DNA from: Micromonospora sp. R77
GTDB taxonomy: Bacteria > Actinomycetota > Actinomycetes > Mycobacteriales > Micromonosporaceae
Assembly: GCF_022747945.1 (NCBI RefSeq)
Contig: NZ_JALDST010000001.1
Span: 2,666,001 to 2,730,000 of the forward strand
Length of the DNA: 64,000 bases
Reading direction: 5' to 3'
Each line of letters starts with the position of its first letter. The first letter of the stretch is position 1. The position numbers and the translations under genes were made by a program. Below, piece after piece: positions 17,896 through 27,010 of this stretch. Under the pieces are notes generated by a model that had not been told where the DNA came from, made no database searches, and worked only from the letters and a program-made list of their open reading frames with translations.

Positions 17896-17930
17896 GTCAC
17901 CAAGAGTAGGTACGGTACAACTTTGGTAAC
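17896..17930. promoter_or_regulatory. Candidate Lrp operator (imperfect dyad)
   Basis: GTCACCAA (17896-17903) and TTGGTAAC (17923-17930) form an inverted repeat (7 of 8 matching) in the divergent promoter region between the dimethylargininase and lrp genes. Lrp/AsnC proteins often bind such dyads next to their own gene; this one lies directly upstream of the dimethylargininase start. Confidence 0.4.
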
Positions 17931-17962
17931 AGCCACAACCATTGCTTCCCAGAGGCGGAACG

Positions 17963-18421
17963 TTGCAGATAGATGCGGTCGACCAGCGAATCATTGCGTT
18001 GCTCGTGGCGGACGCCCGCGCGTCGTACGCCGACATCGGCACCCGGGTGTCACTCTCCGCCCCCGCCGTCAAGCGACGGGTCGACCGACTGCGCGCCACC
18101 GGGGTCATCCGCGGCTTCACCGCCGTGGTCGACCCGGCCGCCGTCGGCTGGACCACCGAGGCGTTCGTCGAGCTGTTCTGCGCCGGCCGGACCACCCCGG
18201 CACAGATCGGTGCCGCGGCCCGCCGCCACCCCGAGGTGGTCGGCGCGTACACCGTCTCCGGGGAGGCCGACGCGCTCGTCCACCTGCGGGCCGCCGACAT
18301 CTCGCACCTGGAGGACGCGCTGGAACGGCTGCGGGCCGAATCCTTCGTCACCTCGTCGCGCAGCACCATCGTCCTGTCCCGGCTGGTCGAGTCGCCCGGC
18401 GTCGGCCCCTCCACCGGCTGA
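17963..18421 (+). CDS. Lrp/AsnC family transcriptional regulator
   Basis: 152 residues: an N-terminal winged helix-turn-helix (AVDQRIIALLVADARASYAD, then VSLSAPAVKRRVDRLRATGV) and a C-terminal RAM/ligand domain (GAYTVSGEADALVHLRAAD). TTG 17963 is chosen because AGAGGCGG lies 5 nt upstream and the HTH then starts at the usual distance; the frame also allows TTG 17942. It is divergently transcribed from the arginine-derivative hydrolase, so an amino-acid effector related to arginine or ornithine is plausible. Confidence 0.93.
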   Translation: MQIDAVDQRIIALLVADARASYADIGTRVSLSAPAVKRRVDRLRATGVIRGFTAVVDPAAVGWTTEAFVELFCAGRTTPAQIGAAARRHPEVVGAYTVSGEADALVHLRAADISHLEDALERLRAESFVTSSRSTIVLSRLVESPGVGPSTG

Positions 18422-18478
18422 CCCCGGCCGTCGACGCTGCGGGGGAACCGGGGCGGGCAAGCCGCCGTCGAACCGGAC

Positions 18479-20371
18479 ATGAACCGGATGACCGCCTCCG
18501 CCACGACCGGCACGCTGCTCGCGCTGAGCCTCCTCGCCGGCAGCGGCGTCACGCTCGGGGCGGCCGTACCCGAGGCGGCGTCGCCCACCGGCACGGTCCG
18601 GCTGGTCTCCTACGACTCCTGCGCGGAGGCGCTGGCCGGGCTGCGGGCGGCGGCCGCAGCCTCGGTCGGGCCGTGGGGCCACGGCGGCGGTTGGCGCACC
18701 TTCGGCGGCGAGGGGCCGGCGCCGGCCGGCCCCGCCCCCGGCGGCATCGCGGCCCGGCCCGCCGACGTGGCGGGCGGCGCCGCCGAGCACTCGCGGACCA
18801 ACAGCCACGAGCCGGGCGCGGACGAGCCCGACCTGGTCAAGACCGACGGCCGGCGGATCGTCACCGTCACCGGGGGCGTGCTGCGGGTGGTCGACCCGGC
18901 CACCCGGCGACAGACCGGGCGGCTCGACCTCGTCGACGGGCAGCCGGGCCGCTGGTGGCCGGAGGCGAACCTGCTGCTGCACGGCGACCGGGCACTGGTG
19001 CTGCTGCGCCCGGGTGCGCCCGAGGCCGGCCCGGACCAGGCCGGCCCGGTGCGCCGCGCCGACCGCCCCGACGGGCCACGGCTGCTCCTGGTCGACCTGA
19101 CCGGACCGCCCACGGTGGTCGGCACGTACCGGATCCGGGGGAGCCTGCTCGACGCCCGGCAGACCGGTGCGACCGCCCGGGTCGTGGTCCGCTCGCAGCC
19201 CCGGTTCTCCTTCCCGTACGACGAGCGGCGCGACAAGACCGCGCGGACCGCCGCGAACCGCGCGGTGATCGCCAAGGCCGGCCTGGACGCCTGGCTACCC
19301 GGCTACGAGTGGACCGACGGCGTTGGCACCCGGCACGCCGGCCGGGTCGGCTGCGACCGGCTGAGCCGCCCCGCCACCGGCACCGGCACCGCGCTGCTCA
19401 CCGTGCTCAGCTTCGACCTCGCCACCGGTTCCCTCGGCGACGGCGACCCGGTGAGCGTCGCCGCCGACGCCGACACCGTCTACGGCACGGCCGGCAGCCT
19501 CTACCTCGCCGGGCAGACGAATCCGGGCTGGCCGACCGGGCGGGTGGGCCTCCGGCGGCCCGGGCCCGAACGCACCGAGATCTACCAGTTCGACGCCACC
19601 GGCCCCGGCCACCCCCGCTACCTGGCCGCCGGCAGCGTGCCCGGGACGCTGGTCAACCAGTACGCGCTCTCCGAATGGCAGGGGCACCTGCGGGTGGCGA
19701 CCACCCGGACGGACGGCGCTGCCGGCGCGACCGAGTCCGCCGTACACGTGCTGGTCCGGCGGGGCGACCGGCTGGCCGGGACGGGCCGGGTGGACGGCCT
19801 CGGCCGGGGCGAACGGATCACCTCCGTACGCTTCCTCGGCGGCACCGGCTACGTGGTCACCTTCCGCCGGACCGACCCGCTGCACGTGCTCGACCTGACC
19901 GACCCGACCACGCCCCGGCTCACCGGTGAACTGAAGATCACCGGCTGGTCCGCGTACCTGCACCCGGTGCCGGGAGAGCGGCTGCTCGGCATCGGCCAGG
20001 AGGCCGACGAGCTGGGCCGGGCGCAGGGGCTCCAGCTCTCCCTCTTCGACGTCCACGACCCGGCCCACCCGACGGTCCTGGCCCGCCACCACCAGCCGTA
20101 CGACACCTCGGCGGCCGAGTTCGACCCGCACGCTTTCCTGTTCGAGCCGACCACCGGACTGGTGGCCCTGCCGGTGGCCCGGGGCGGGCTCCGCCTGTTC
20201 ACGGTGACCGACCGGGTGATCCGGGAGATCGGGACGGTCACCGACCGGCAGGGCGGCGCGGTCACCCGGTCACTGCTGGTCGACGGCCGGCTCTGGACCG
20301 TCTCCGACACCGGCCTGACCGTCACCGACCCGACCACCGCCCACACCCTCGCCCGCCTCCCCTGGACCTGA
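18479..20371 (+). CDS. Secreted beta-propeller domain protein
   Basis: 630 residues. The N-terminal hydrophobic segment (GTLLALSLLAGSGVTLGAAV) is a signal peptide. The body matches the COG4880-type C-terminal beta-propeller family: SHEPGADEPDLVKTDGRRIV is the hallmark entry, followed by repeated propeller blades (VLRVVDPATR, LDLTDPTTPRL, LSLFDVHDPAHP). The family is extracellular and of unknown function; a binding scaffold is likely. ATG 18479 is the longest start, with ATG 18488 as an alternative. Confidence 0.85.
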   Translation: MNRMTASATTGTLLALSLLAGSGVTLGAAVPEAASPTGTVRLVSYDSCAEALAGLRAAAAASVGPWGHGGGWRTFGGEGPAPAGPAPGGIAARPADVAGGAAEHSRTNSHEPGADEPDLVKTDGRRIVTVTGGVLRVVDPATRRQTGRLDLVDGQPGRWWPEANLLLHGDRALVLLRPGAPEAGPDQAGPVRRADRPDGPRLLLVDLTGPPTVVGTYRIRGSLLDARQTGATARVVVRSQPRFSFPYDERRDKTARTAANRAVIAKAGLDAWLPGYEWTDGVGTRHAGRVGCDRLSRPATGTGTALLTVLSFDLATGSLGDGDPVSVAADADTVYGTAGSLYLAGQTNPGWPTGRVGLRRPGPERTEIYQFDATGPGHPRYLAAGSVPGTLVNQYALSEWQGHLRVATTRTDGAAGATESAVHVLVRRGDRLAGTGRVDGLGRGERITSVRFLGGTGYVVTFRRTDPLHVLDLTDPTTPRLTGELKITGWSAYLHPVPGERLLGIGQEADELGRAQGLQLSLFDVHDPAHPTVLARHHQPYDTSAAEFDPHAFLFEPTTGLVALPVARGGLRLFTVTDRVIREIGTVTDRQGGAVTRSLLVDGRLWTVSDTGLTVTDPTTAHTLARLPWT

Positions 20372-20483
20372 CCCACCCGGTCCCCCGCCCCCGCCCCCGC
20401 CCGTGCCCGTGCACTTTCGGTGAAAGCGTGGCCATTTCGCGGGTGATGGGCGCTCATTCCCCGAATCAGCGGCGTGGCGGGTC

Positions 20484-20520
20484 GCGGGGTGGTGGGTCGG
20501 GGGTTGGGGGGTGGGGGTGG
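20484..20520 (+). other. G-rich tract with quadruplex potential
   Basis: Within the 150-bp convergent gap 20372-20521, the plus strand carries successive runs of three to six Gs separated by one or two bases, directly after the stop of the minus-strand gene at 20522. A mirror C-rich stretch (repeats of CCCGCCC) lies at 20382-20412, and a short hairpin CTTTC-GGT-GAAAG lies between. The runs satisfy the usual G-quadruplex pattern. No conventional terminator was seen here. Confidence 0.5.
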
Positions 20521-20521
20521 G

Positions 20522-21628
20522 TCAGAGGTACATGCCGGTGCGGTGTTCGGCCGACTCGGACCGGGTCGGCTTGTCGCCCTCGCCGAAGAAACGCTTGCCG
20601 CCGAACTCGCCGTGCAGCCGGTCGTCCAACTCGTCGGCCAGCCCGGTCATCACCTGCACGGCCAGCATCAGGTGGGTGGCCTGGAAGTTGCGGCCGAAGA
20701 CCGGGATCGAGGCCCAGACCGTGTCGTCGGCGCAGTAGAGCCGACCGATCGGCATCCGGTTGGTGAGCTCGGAGAGCTTCACATAGAGCCGCTCGGTGGG
20801 CTCGACCTCGGTGAGCACCGGGGAGAAGACGTCCACCAGCGGCGGGTTGTCCCGGACCCGGACGAACACCATGGCCGAGCCGGCCCGGATGTTGATGTCG
20901 CCGTCGGAGTCGATCTGCAACTGGTCGGAGTCCGACTTGAGCATGGTGGAGACGACCGTACGGACCCGCTCCTCCAGCGCCAGCACGTCGTTCTCGCCGG
21001 TCTGCGCGGTCGCGGCGGCTGCCAGCGCCTCGTCGAGGTCCGCCTCGATGTTCCGGTCCGGGCCGAACTCGCTCCGCGCGGTGCCCATCGGCTCCACCGG
21101 CAGCGGCTCGCCCTCCGCGTCGTGCACGAGATAGACCAGGAACGCCGGATGCGGTGCCCCGTAGACGTCGCGCAGCGTGCGGGAGAGCACCGCCGCCAGG
21201 CGGTTCGACTCGCTGGTGACGCAGTCCAGACCGAAGTGCTCGCCGGAGCCCTCGACCACCCCGGGCGGGGACCAGCCGAGCGCGATCATGTCGGCCACCG
21301 CCGCCCGGTCCAGCCGGTAGCCCGGCGGCAGGGTGGCGTTGCCGACCGCCCGCGCGGCGAGCCGCCCCTCGTCGCCGACGTCCACGCTGATCGAGTAGAC
21401 GGCGTCCCCCGTACCGGAGGCGGTCGGGTCGAGGGTCAGCTCGACGTGCGCACCGGTGGGCAGCGCCCGCACCCGGTCGGCGAGCGCCCGGGCGAACTCC
21501 CGCCACGCCTCGGTCACCTTCGCCCGCAGGTCGGCCGTGGTCGGCTCGTCCAGCAGGATCGACTCGTACTGCTCCGGCGCCTCGCCGGCGCGGTCACCGA
21601 TCGGCGCCGAGGGGTGGTCTGCCGTCAT
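20522..21628 (-). CDS. YbjN/type III chaperone-like (TY-Chap) protein with HbYX-like C terminus
   Basis: 368 residues in at least two modules: an N-terminal CesT/YopN-like chaperone region (LILDEP-type start, [17 protein letters not shown]) and a C-terminal YbjN-like domain ([33 protein letters not shown]). Proteins of this build are predicted peptide-binding chaperones in actinobacteria. The last residues are TGMYL: hydrophobic-Tyr-any, the pattern proteasome regulators use to dock, and similar to the GQYL end of Bpa in this window. GGACGGAGGCGATC precedes ATG 21628. Confidence 0.65.
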   Translation of the reverse strand: MTADHPSAPIGDRAGEAPEQYESILLDEPTTADLRAKVTEAWREFARALADRVRALPTGAHVELTLDPTASGTGDAVYSISVDVGDEGRLAARAVGNATLPPGYRLDRAAVADMIALGWSPPGVVEGSGEHFGLDCVTSESNRLAAVLSRTLRDVYGAPHPAFLVYLVHDAEGEPLPVEPMGTARSEFGPDRNIEADLDEALAAAATAQTGENDVLALEERVRTVVSTMLKSDSDQLQIDSDGDINIRAGSAMVFVRVRDNPPLVDVFSPVLTEVEPTERLYVKLSELTNRMPIGRLYCADDTVWASIPVFGRNFQATHLMLAVQVMTGLADELDDRLHGEFGGKRFFGEGDKPTRSESAEHRTGMYL

Positions 21629-21709
21629 GATCGCCTCCGTCCGTCACCGCCACCCTACCCACCGGGTAAGAGGGTCGAATCAGCCCGGACCGGGATCGGA
21701 CACCCTCGG

Positions 21710-21967
21710 TCAGCCCGCGGGAGTGGTCCCGTCGAGCTCCACCGGCCAGGTCCCGGCCAGCCCGCTGAGCCGGGCGGCCGCCGTGGCGAGGTCGGCGCCC
21801 CGACCGACCGCCAGCCCCAACAGGTACGCGCTGACCGGCGCACCGGGGCGCAGCACCTGGTGGGCCACGTCCTTGGCCAGGTCGAGCACCACCGGCACCG
21901 GCACCTCGGCCGGGTCGAGCCCCAGCTCGGCGCAGGCCGCCGTGACCCACTCGTCCATCACCGTCAT
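21710..21967 (-). CDS. DUF6457 protein linked to mobA
   Basis: 85 residues, all helical: [42 protein letters not shown] and LLGLAVGRG. It matches the small DUF6457 family found next to molybdopterin-guanine dinucleotide genes. ATG 21967 overlaps the mobA stop (ATGA), implying coupled translation; starts at 21976 and 21958 are in frame. An accessory role in Moco nucleotide addition is inferred only from this linkage. Confidence 0.75.
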   Translation of the reverse strand: MTVMDEWVTAACAELGLDPAEVPVPVVLDLAKDVAHQVLRPGAPVSAYLLGLAVGRGADLATAAARLSGLAGTWPVELDGTTPAG

Positions 21968-22563
21968 CGTGTCCACTCCTCGGCCCGGCGTACGTCCTCG
22001 TCAGTGTCGCAGTCGAACCACGGCGGCGGACCGGAGCCCGACCACGGCACCTCCAGCACGGTCAGCCCGCCCAGCAGCGCCCGGAACGGGGCACCGTCGA
22101 GCGTCCCGCCCCGCTCGGCGGTGAGCCGGTCCAGGGCGGCCCGCAGCGCGGCGACCCGCCACATCCCGCAGAGCTGCTGCCGGCGACCGTCGCCGTCGAG
22201 GTGGCAGACCCCGTCGGCCGTCGACCCGGCGAGCCGCCGCAGCAGGTCGGCCACCGCCTCCGGGGTGAGCAGCGGCAGGTCGCCGGCGAACAGGGCGACG
22301 GTGGTCGTGCCGGCGTCGAGCAAGGCCAACCCGGCAGCGGTGGCGGCGACGGGACCACCACCGGGCGGCTGCTCGCGGGTCACCCGCACCCCGGCGGGCG
22401 CGTGGTCCACCGGCCCGACCAGCACGCGCGGCTCCGCGTCGGCGACCGCGGCCAGCACCCGGTCACGCATCGGCCGACCCCCGACCGGGAGCGCCGGCTT
22501 GTCCACGCCGCCCATCCGCCGGGCCGCGCCGCCGGCGAGCACCACCGCCGCATACGTCATCAC
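21964..22563 (-). CDS. mobA: Molybdenum cofactor guanylyltransferase
   Basis: 199 residues with the nucleotidyltransferase signature [20 protein letters not shown] at the N terminus and the metal-binding FAGDLPLL. The enzyme joins GMP (or CMP in MocA relatives) to molybdopterin. GTG 22563 is 7 nt from TAGCGT (complement of 22571-22576), favouring a leaderless start there over ATG 22560. It is translationally coupled to the DUF6457 gene and divergent from fdhD, which also serves molybdoenzymes. Confidence 0.88.
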   Translation of the reverse strand: MMTYAAVVLAGGAARRMGGVDKPALPVGGRPMRDRVLAAVADAEPRVLVGPVDHAPAGVRVTREQPPGGGPVAATAAGLALLDAGTTTVALFAGDLPLLTPEAVADLLRRLAGSTADGVCHLDGDGRRQQLCGMWRVAALRAALDRLTAERGGTLDGAPFRALLGGLTVLEVPWSGSGPPPWFDCDTDEDVRRAEEWTR

Positions 22564-22690
22564 CCGTCCCACGCTAACCGCACCGTCGCCGACGGCGATC
22601 GACCGCGGCCACCCCGCACCCCGCTCGATCCCGGCGGCCCGGCTCCGGTCGCCGTGCGGGTCACCCGGTCGGCGGGGCAGGATGGGCGCC

Positions 22691-23551
22691 ATGGGACGGG
22701 CGACTGACCGGCGGGGCGTGCAGCGGATCGACCTCGACGCGGCGGCGGACGGACGCGCCTCGGTACGTCGCCAGGACACCCTGGCCGTCGAGGAGCCGCT
22801 GGAGATCCGGGTCGGGCCGGGTGGTCCCGGCCGGCGCAAGCCGCTCGCGGTGACCATGCGGACCCCCGGCGACGACCTGGACCTGGCGATCGGCTTCCTG
22901 CTCACCGAAGGGCTGATCCGCTCCACCGACGACGTGCACACCGCCCAGCTCTGTGCCGGCGCCGAGACCCCGAACACCTACAACGTGGTCGACGTGGTCC
23001 TCGCCCCCGGCGTGCCGGAGCCCGTCACCGACGTGTCGCGCAACTTCTACACCACCAGTTCGTGCGGGGTGTGCGGCAAGGCCAGCATCGACTCGGTGCG
23101 TACCCGATCGCGCTTCGCCCCGGCCGACGATCCGCTGGTCGTGCCGGCCGGCACCCTGGCCGACCTGCCCGACCGGCTGCGGGCGGCGCAGCGGGCGTTC
23201 GACCGGACCGGCGGGCTGCACGCGGCCGGGCTGTTCACCGCGGCCGGTGAGCTGGTGGCGCTCCGGGAGGACGTGGGCCGGCACAACGCCGTCGACAAGG
23301 TGATCGGCTGGGCGGTACGCGAACGCCGGCTGCCGCTGGCCGGGCACGTCCTGCTGGTCTCCGGCCGGGCCAGCTTCGAGCTGACGCAGAAGGCCTGGAT
23401 GGCCGGGGTGCCGCTGCTGGCGGCGGTCTCCGCGCCGAGCACCCTCGCCGTCGAGTTGGCCGACGAGGCCGGGATGACCCTGGTCGGCTTCCTGCGGGGC
23501 CGGACGATGAACGTCTACACCGGGGCACACCGCGTGCGCGACACCGACTGA
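22691..23551 (+). CDS. fdhD: Formate dehydrogenase sulfurtransferase FdhD
   Basis: 286 residues with the FdhD hallmarks: [14 protein letters not shown] carrying the two cysteines used to pass sulfur, [14 protein letters not shown], and the C-terminal GRTMNVYTG. FdhD moves sulfur from a cysteine desulfurase onto the Mo-bis-MGD cofactor of formate dehydrogenase. ATG 22691 is preferred; an ATG at 22682 is also in frame. The formate dehydrogenase itself is not in the window. Confidence 0.95.
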   Translation: MGRATDRRGVQRIDLDAAADGRASVRRQDTLAVEEPLEIRVGPGGPGRRKPLAVTMRTPGDDLDLAIGFLLTEGLIRSTDDVHTAQLCAGAETPNTYNVVDVVLAPGVPEPVTDVSRNFYTTSSCGVCGKASIDSVRTRSRFAPADDPLVVPAGTLADLPDRLRAAQRAFDRTGGLHAAGLFTAAGELVALREDVGRHNAVDKVIGWAVRERRLPLAGHVLLVSGRASFELTQKAWMAGVPLLAAVSAPSTLAVELADEAGMTLVGFLRGRTMNVYTGAHRVRDTD

Positions 23552-23610
23552 ACGGGCCCGGTCCCGCCGCGACGCCGGTGACCGGAGCACTGTCCCGGTC
23601 GGGGGCGGCA

Positions 23611-24663
23611 TCAGATCGTCCGGCGGGAGACACCGCGTCGGCGGGCCCGCCGCCGGACCACGCCGGGTAGGCCGACCGCCGGCCAACCGTCCAGCTCGGA
23701 CGGCGGTACGCCCCGGCGGAGCAGGTCGTCGAGGAGCAGCGCGAGCGAGTAGTCGGGGTGCGCGGCCAGCACCCGTTCCAGGGCCACCGCGGCGAGCGCG
23801 CCGAGCCCCGCGCGCCAGGCCGCGAAGGCGAGCAGGCTCCCCGGGGCGGCGGTCAGTTCCGGCTCGGCGCGGCGCAGCACGTCGGTCCACAGGCTGATGT
23901 CGGTGTCCCGCCCGTCGGTGCGTTCCCACGCGTGGTCGCGGACCGGGAGCCGGGTGAGCAGGACGCTCAGCCAGGCCGCCTCGTCGTCGGTGAGCCGCTC
24001 GCCCCGGCGGTGCCGGCGCAGCGCCACCCGGACCGCGGCGACGCCCGCCGAGCGGACCGACCGGCCGCCGACCAGCGTCTCGTCCAGATCCTCGGTCAGC
24101 TCGGCCAGCCGACTCCTGGCCCGGGCGGTGGCCTGGCGCATCGCCACCCGGACCGGCCCGTCGACGGGGGCCACCTGCGCGGTCAGCGCCGCGCGGTCGG
24201 GGAGGGCCACCTGCCCGGCGAAGACCGCCGCCGCGCTGACCTCGCTCGCGCCCGGGTCGTACGGAGTGCCGTCGGGCGGGCAGCAGTCCGGCTCGGTGCA
24301 GAGGTAGGACCACCAGCGTCCGTCGGTCACCCGCAGCGAGTCGAGGACGACGAGTCCGGCCCCGGCCAGCGCGTCGCTGACCGCGTCGACGGCCGGGGTG
24401 ACCCGGGCGGCCGGGCCGTACCCGACGACGGTGGCGGCAGCGGCGTGCTGCCGGGCGATCACGTCGGCGAGGTGCCGGGCCGCCTGCTGCGGCTCCGCCG
24501 TGGGTGGTGGCAGGTCGGCCCGGGCGGCGAAGACGACCCGTCGACCGCGCATCGCGACCACCACCACGCTGTCGGTGGGGTGGAAGCCGAGCAGGTAGGG
24601 CACGGCGGCGATCAGGTCGGCGGGTGAGCGGACGGCGAGCCGGGGGCGGTCGGTCGGAGTCAT
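23611..24663 (-). CDS. DUF4192 domain protein
   Basis: 350 residues of DUF4192: VRSPADLIAAVPYLLGFHPT at the N terminus, then SVVVVAMRGRRVVFAARADL, WWSYLCTEPDCCPPDGTPYD, and the C-terminal SLLAFAAWRAGLGALAAVAL with HPDYSLALLLDDLLR. The family is common in actinobacteria; its biochemical role is unknown. The start is set by the first ATG of the conserved block. It converges with fdhD and is divergent from the fructosamine kinase gene. Confidence 0.88.
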   Translation of the reverse strand: MTPTDRPRLAVRSPADLIAAVPYLLGFHPTDSVVVVAMRGRRVVFAARADLPPPTAEPQQAARHLADVIARQHAAAATVVGYGPAARVTPAVDAVSDALAGAGLVVLDSLRVTDGRWWSYLCTEPDCCPPDGTPYDPGASEVSAAAVFAGQVALPDRAALTAQVAPVDGPVRVAMRQATARARSRLAELTEDLDETLVGGRSVRSAGVAAVRVALRRHRRGERLTDDEAAWLSVLLTRLPVRDHAWERTDGRDTDISLWTDVLRRAEPELTAAPGSLLAFAAWRAGLGALAAVALERVLAAHPDYSLALLLDDLLRRGVPPSELDGWPAVGLPGVVRRRARRRGVSRRTI

Positions 24664-24825
24664 GCCGGGAGCGTGCGACGGCGCCACACCCCACCGACAG
24701 GCCCTGTGGACGACACGCTGGTTGTCCACAGATACGGAGAGTATTGATGCAGGTCCGGGCGTTTCGGCACCTGTCGGGGAGCGGCACGACCCCCGCCGTC
24801 GGGCGGGACGGGCTACGTTGCGCTC

Positions 24826-25740
24826 ATGGACCTGGCGTACCTGCGGGCACACCCGGAGCACCTGCCGACCTTCCTGACCCACCAGCGGATCCGGGAGACG
24901 CCGGTGCCCGGCGGCGACAGCTGTGCCGCCTCCCGGCTCACCCTGGACGACGGTCACTCGATCTTCGCGAAGACCTGGCCGGAGGGGGCGGGACGGCCGG
25001 CGCCGGCGGACTTCTTCGCCACCGAGGCGGCCGGCCTGCGGTGGCTGCGCGCGGCGGGCACGGTGGCCGTACCGGAGGTGGTGGTGGCGCTGCCGCAGCT
25101 GCTGGCGCTGGACTGGGTGGAGACCGGCGAGCCGACGCCGGAGGCCGCCGAGCGGTTCGGCCGGGAGCTGGCCGGGTTGCACCGGGCCGGCGCACCGGCG
25201 TTCGGGGCCGAGTGGACCGGCTTCATCGGCGCGGCACCGCAGGACAACACCCCCGATCCCGGACCGTGGTCGGAGTGGTTCGCCCGCAGCCGGCTCCTGC
25301 CGTACCTCCGGATGTCGGTCGACAACGGTGCCCTGACCGGGGCCGGGGCTGCCCTGGTCGAGCAGGTCGTCGAGCGGATCGGGGAAGTCGGCGGCGACGA
25401 ACCGCCGGCTCGGATCCACGGTGACCTCTGGCCGGGCAACCTGCTCTGGGGCGCCGACGACCGGGTGTGGCTGGTCGACCCGGCGGCGCACGGCGGGCAC
25501 CGCGAGACCGACCTGGCCCAGCTCGCCCTCTTCGGTGGTCCACCGCACCTGGACCGGATCCTGGCCGCCTACGACGAGGCGTGGCCGCTGGCCGACGGGT
25601 GGCGGGCCCGGGTGCCGCTGCACCAGCTCCACCTGCTGCTGGTGCACACCGCGCTCTTCGGCGGCGCGTACGCGGACGCGGTCGGCAGCGCCGCCCGTGC
25701 CGCGCTGGGTGGGGCCGGACGCGCTACCGTCGACAGGTGA
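24826..25740 (+). CDS. Fructosamine kinase family protein
   Basis: 304 residues in the aminoglycoside-phosphotransferase-like kinase fold: nucleotide-binding Lys in SIFAKTWPE, catalytic loop [13 protein letters not shown], metal Asp in [20 protein letters not shown]. The sequence is closest to fructosamine-3-kinase/ketosamine kinases, which phosphorylate glycated amines so that they break down. ATG 24826 lies 6 nt after TACGTT (24814-24819). Its TGA overlaps the GTG start of moaA. Confidence 0.9.
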   Translation: MDLAYLRAHPEHLPTFLTHQRIRETPVPGGDSCAASRLTLDDGHSIFAKTWPEGAGRPAPADFFATEAAGLRWLRAAGTVAVPEVVVALPQLLALDWVETGEPTPEAAERFGRELAGLHRAGAPAFGAEWTGFIGAAPQDNTPDPGPWSEWFARSRLLPYLRMSVDNGALTGAGAALVEQVVERIGEVGGDEPPARIHGDLWPGNLLWGADDRVWLVDPAAHGGHRETDLAQLALFGGPPHLDRILAAYDEAWPLADGWRARVPLHQLHLLLVHTALFGGAYADAVGSAARAALGGAGRATVDR

Positions 25741-26750
25741 CCGCCGCCCCGACCACCGACGGGGTCCTCGTCGACCGGTACGGCCGTGTCGCCCGGGACC
25801 TGCGGGTCTCGCTGACCGACAAGTGCAACCTGCGCTGCACGTACTGCATGCCGGCCGAGGGGCTGCCCTGGCTGGCCGGGTCGCAGCTGCTGACCGACGA
25901 CGAGATCGTCCGGCTGATCCGGGTCGCGGTGCGGCGTCTCGGCGTCACCGAGGTCCGCTTCACCGGCGGTGAGCCGCTGATCCGGCCCGGCGTGGTGGAC
26001 ATCGTGGCGGCGGTGGCGGCACTGGAGCCCCGCCCCCGGATCTCGGTGACCACCAACGGCATCGGGCTGGCCCGGCTCGCGCCCGCCCTGCGCGGCGCCG
26101 GCCTCGACCGGGTGAACGTCTCGCTGGACACCCTCGACCGGGACCGGTTCGCCGCCCTGACCCGCCGGGACCGGCTGGCCGACGTGCTCGCCGGCCTGGC
26201 CGGGGCGGCCGAGGCGGGACTCACCCCCGTGAAGATCAATTCGGTGCTGATGCGCGGGGTCAACGACGACGAGGCCCCGGCGCTGCTGCGCTTCGCCCTG
26301 GCCCACGGCTACCAGCTGCGCTTCATCGAGCAGATGCCGCTCGACGCGCAGCACGGCTGGGACCGCGCCACCATGGTCACCGCCGACGAGATCCTGGCCG
26401 CCCTGGGCCGGGAGTTCGCGCTCACCCCCGATCCGGTGGCGCGGGGTGCCGCGCCCGCCGAGACCTGGCTGGTCGGCGGCGGCCCCGCCAAGGTCGGCGT
26501 GATCGGCAGTGTGACCCGACCGTTCTGCGGTGACTGCGACCGCACCCGGTTGACCGCCGACGGCCAGGTGCGCGCCTGCCTCTTCGCCACCGAGGAGTCC
26601 GACCTGCGCGCCGCGCTGCGCGGCGGCGCGGACGACGCCGAACTGGCGGCCCGCTGGCGTACGGCGATGTGGGGCAAGCGCGCCGGCCACGGCATCGACG
26701 ACCCGACGTTCCTGCAACCCGCCCGACCGATGTCGGCGATCGGAGGCTGA
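25737..26750 (+). CDS. moaA: GTP 3',8-cyclase MoaA
   Basis: 337 residues. The radical-SAM cluster motif is [12 protein letters not shown], the second Fe-S cluster has [10 protein letters not shown] and a later Cys in VRACLF, and the C terminus ends in the required Gly-Gly. MoaA with MoaC turns GTP into cyclic pyranopterin monophosphate. GTG 25737 overlaps the fructosamine kinase stop (GTGA) and also has its own TACCGT 6 nt upstream. moaD follows 3 nt downstream; moaC lies about 15 kb away. Confidence 0.96.
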   Translation: MTAAPTTDGVLVDRYGRVARDLRVSLTDKCNLRCTYCMPAEGLPWLAGSQLLTDDEIVRLIRVAVRRLGVTEVRFTGGEPLIRPGVVDIVAAVAALEPRPRISVTTNGIGLARLAPALRGAGLDRVNVSLDTLDRDRFAALTRRDRLADVLAGLAGAAEAGLTPVKINSVLMRGVNDDEAPALLRFALAHGYQLRFIEQMPLDAQHGWDRATMVTADEILAALGREFALTPDPVARGAAPAETWLVGGGPAKVGVIGSVTRPFCGDCDRTRLTADGQVRACLFATEESDLRAALRGGADDAELAARWRTAMWGKRAGHGIDDPTFLQPARPMSAIGG

Positions 26751-26753
26751 CCG

Positions 26754-26999
26754 GTGCAGCTCACCGTCCGCTACTTCGCCGGTGCCCGCGCCGCCGCCGG
26801 CCGGTCCGAGGAGACCGCATCCGCCGGGCGATCCCTGGACGAACTCCTCGACGAACTCACCGAGCGGCACGGTGACCGACTCGCCACCGTACTGAAGGCG
26901 GCGAGTTTCCTGGTCGACGGCCTGGCCTGCCATGATCGTCAGGCACCGCTGCCGGCCGGGACGACGGTGGACGTACTGCCCCCGTTCGCCGGGGGCTGA
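26754..26999 (+). CDS. moaD: Molybdopterin synthase sulfur carrier subunit
   Basis: 81 residues with the beta-grasp fold (QLTVRYFAGARAAAG at the start, TTVDVLPPFAGG at the end). The C-terminal Gly-Gly is adenylated and thiocarboxylated to carry sulfur into molybdopterin. GTG 26754 follows the moaA stop by 3 nt. The partner subunit moaE is encoded in the second Moco group at 39.7 kb. Confidence 0.93.
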   Translation: MQLTVRYFAGARAAAGRSEETASAGRSLDELLDELTERHGDRLATVLKAASFLVDGLACHDRQAPLPAGTTVDVLPPFAGG

Positions 27000-27010
27000 G
27001 GAGGCTCACG

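Noticed and set aside
22661..24787. 708-codon minus-strand ORF over fdhD and DUF4192
   Set aside because: Arises from high GC; fdhD and DUF4192 are well-supported genes in other frames.
25569..26933. 454-codon minus-strand ORF over moaA
   Set aside because: Mirror of moaA; no recognisable domain.
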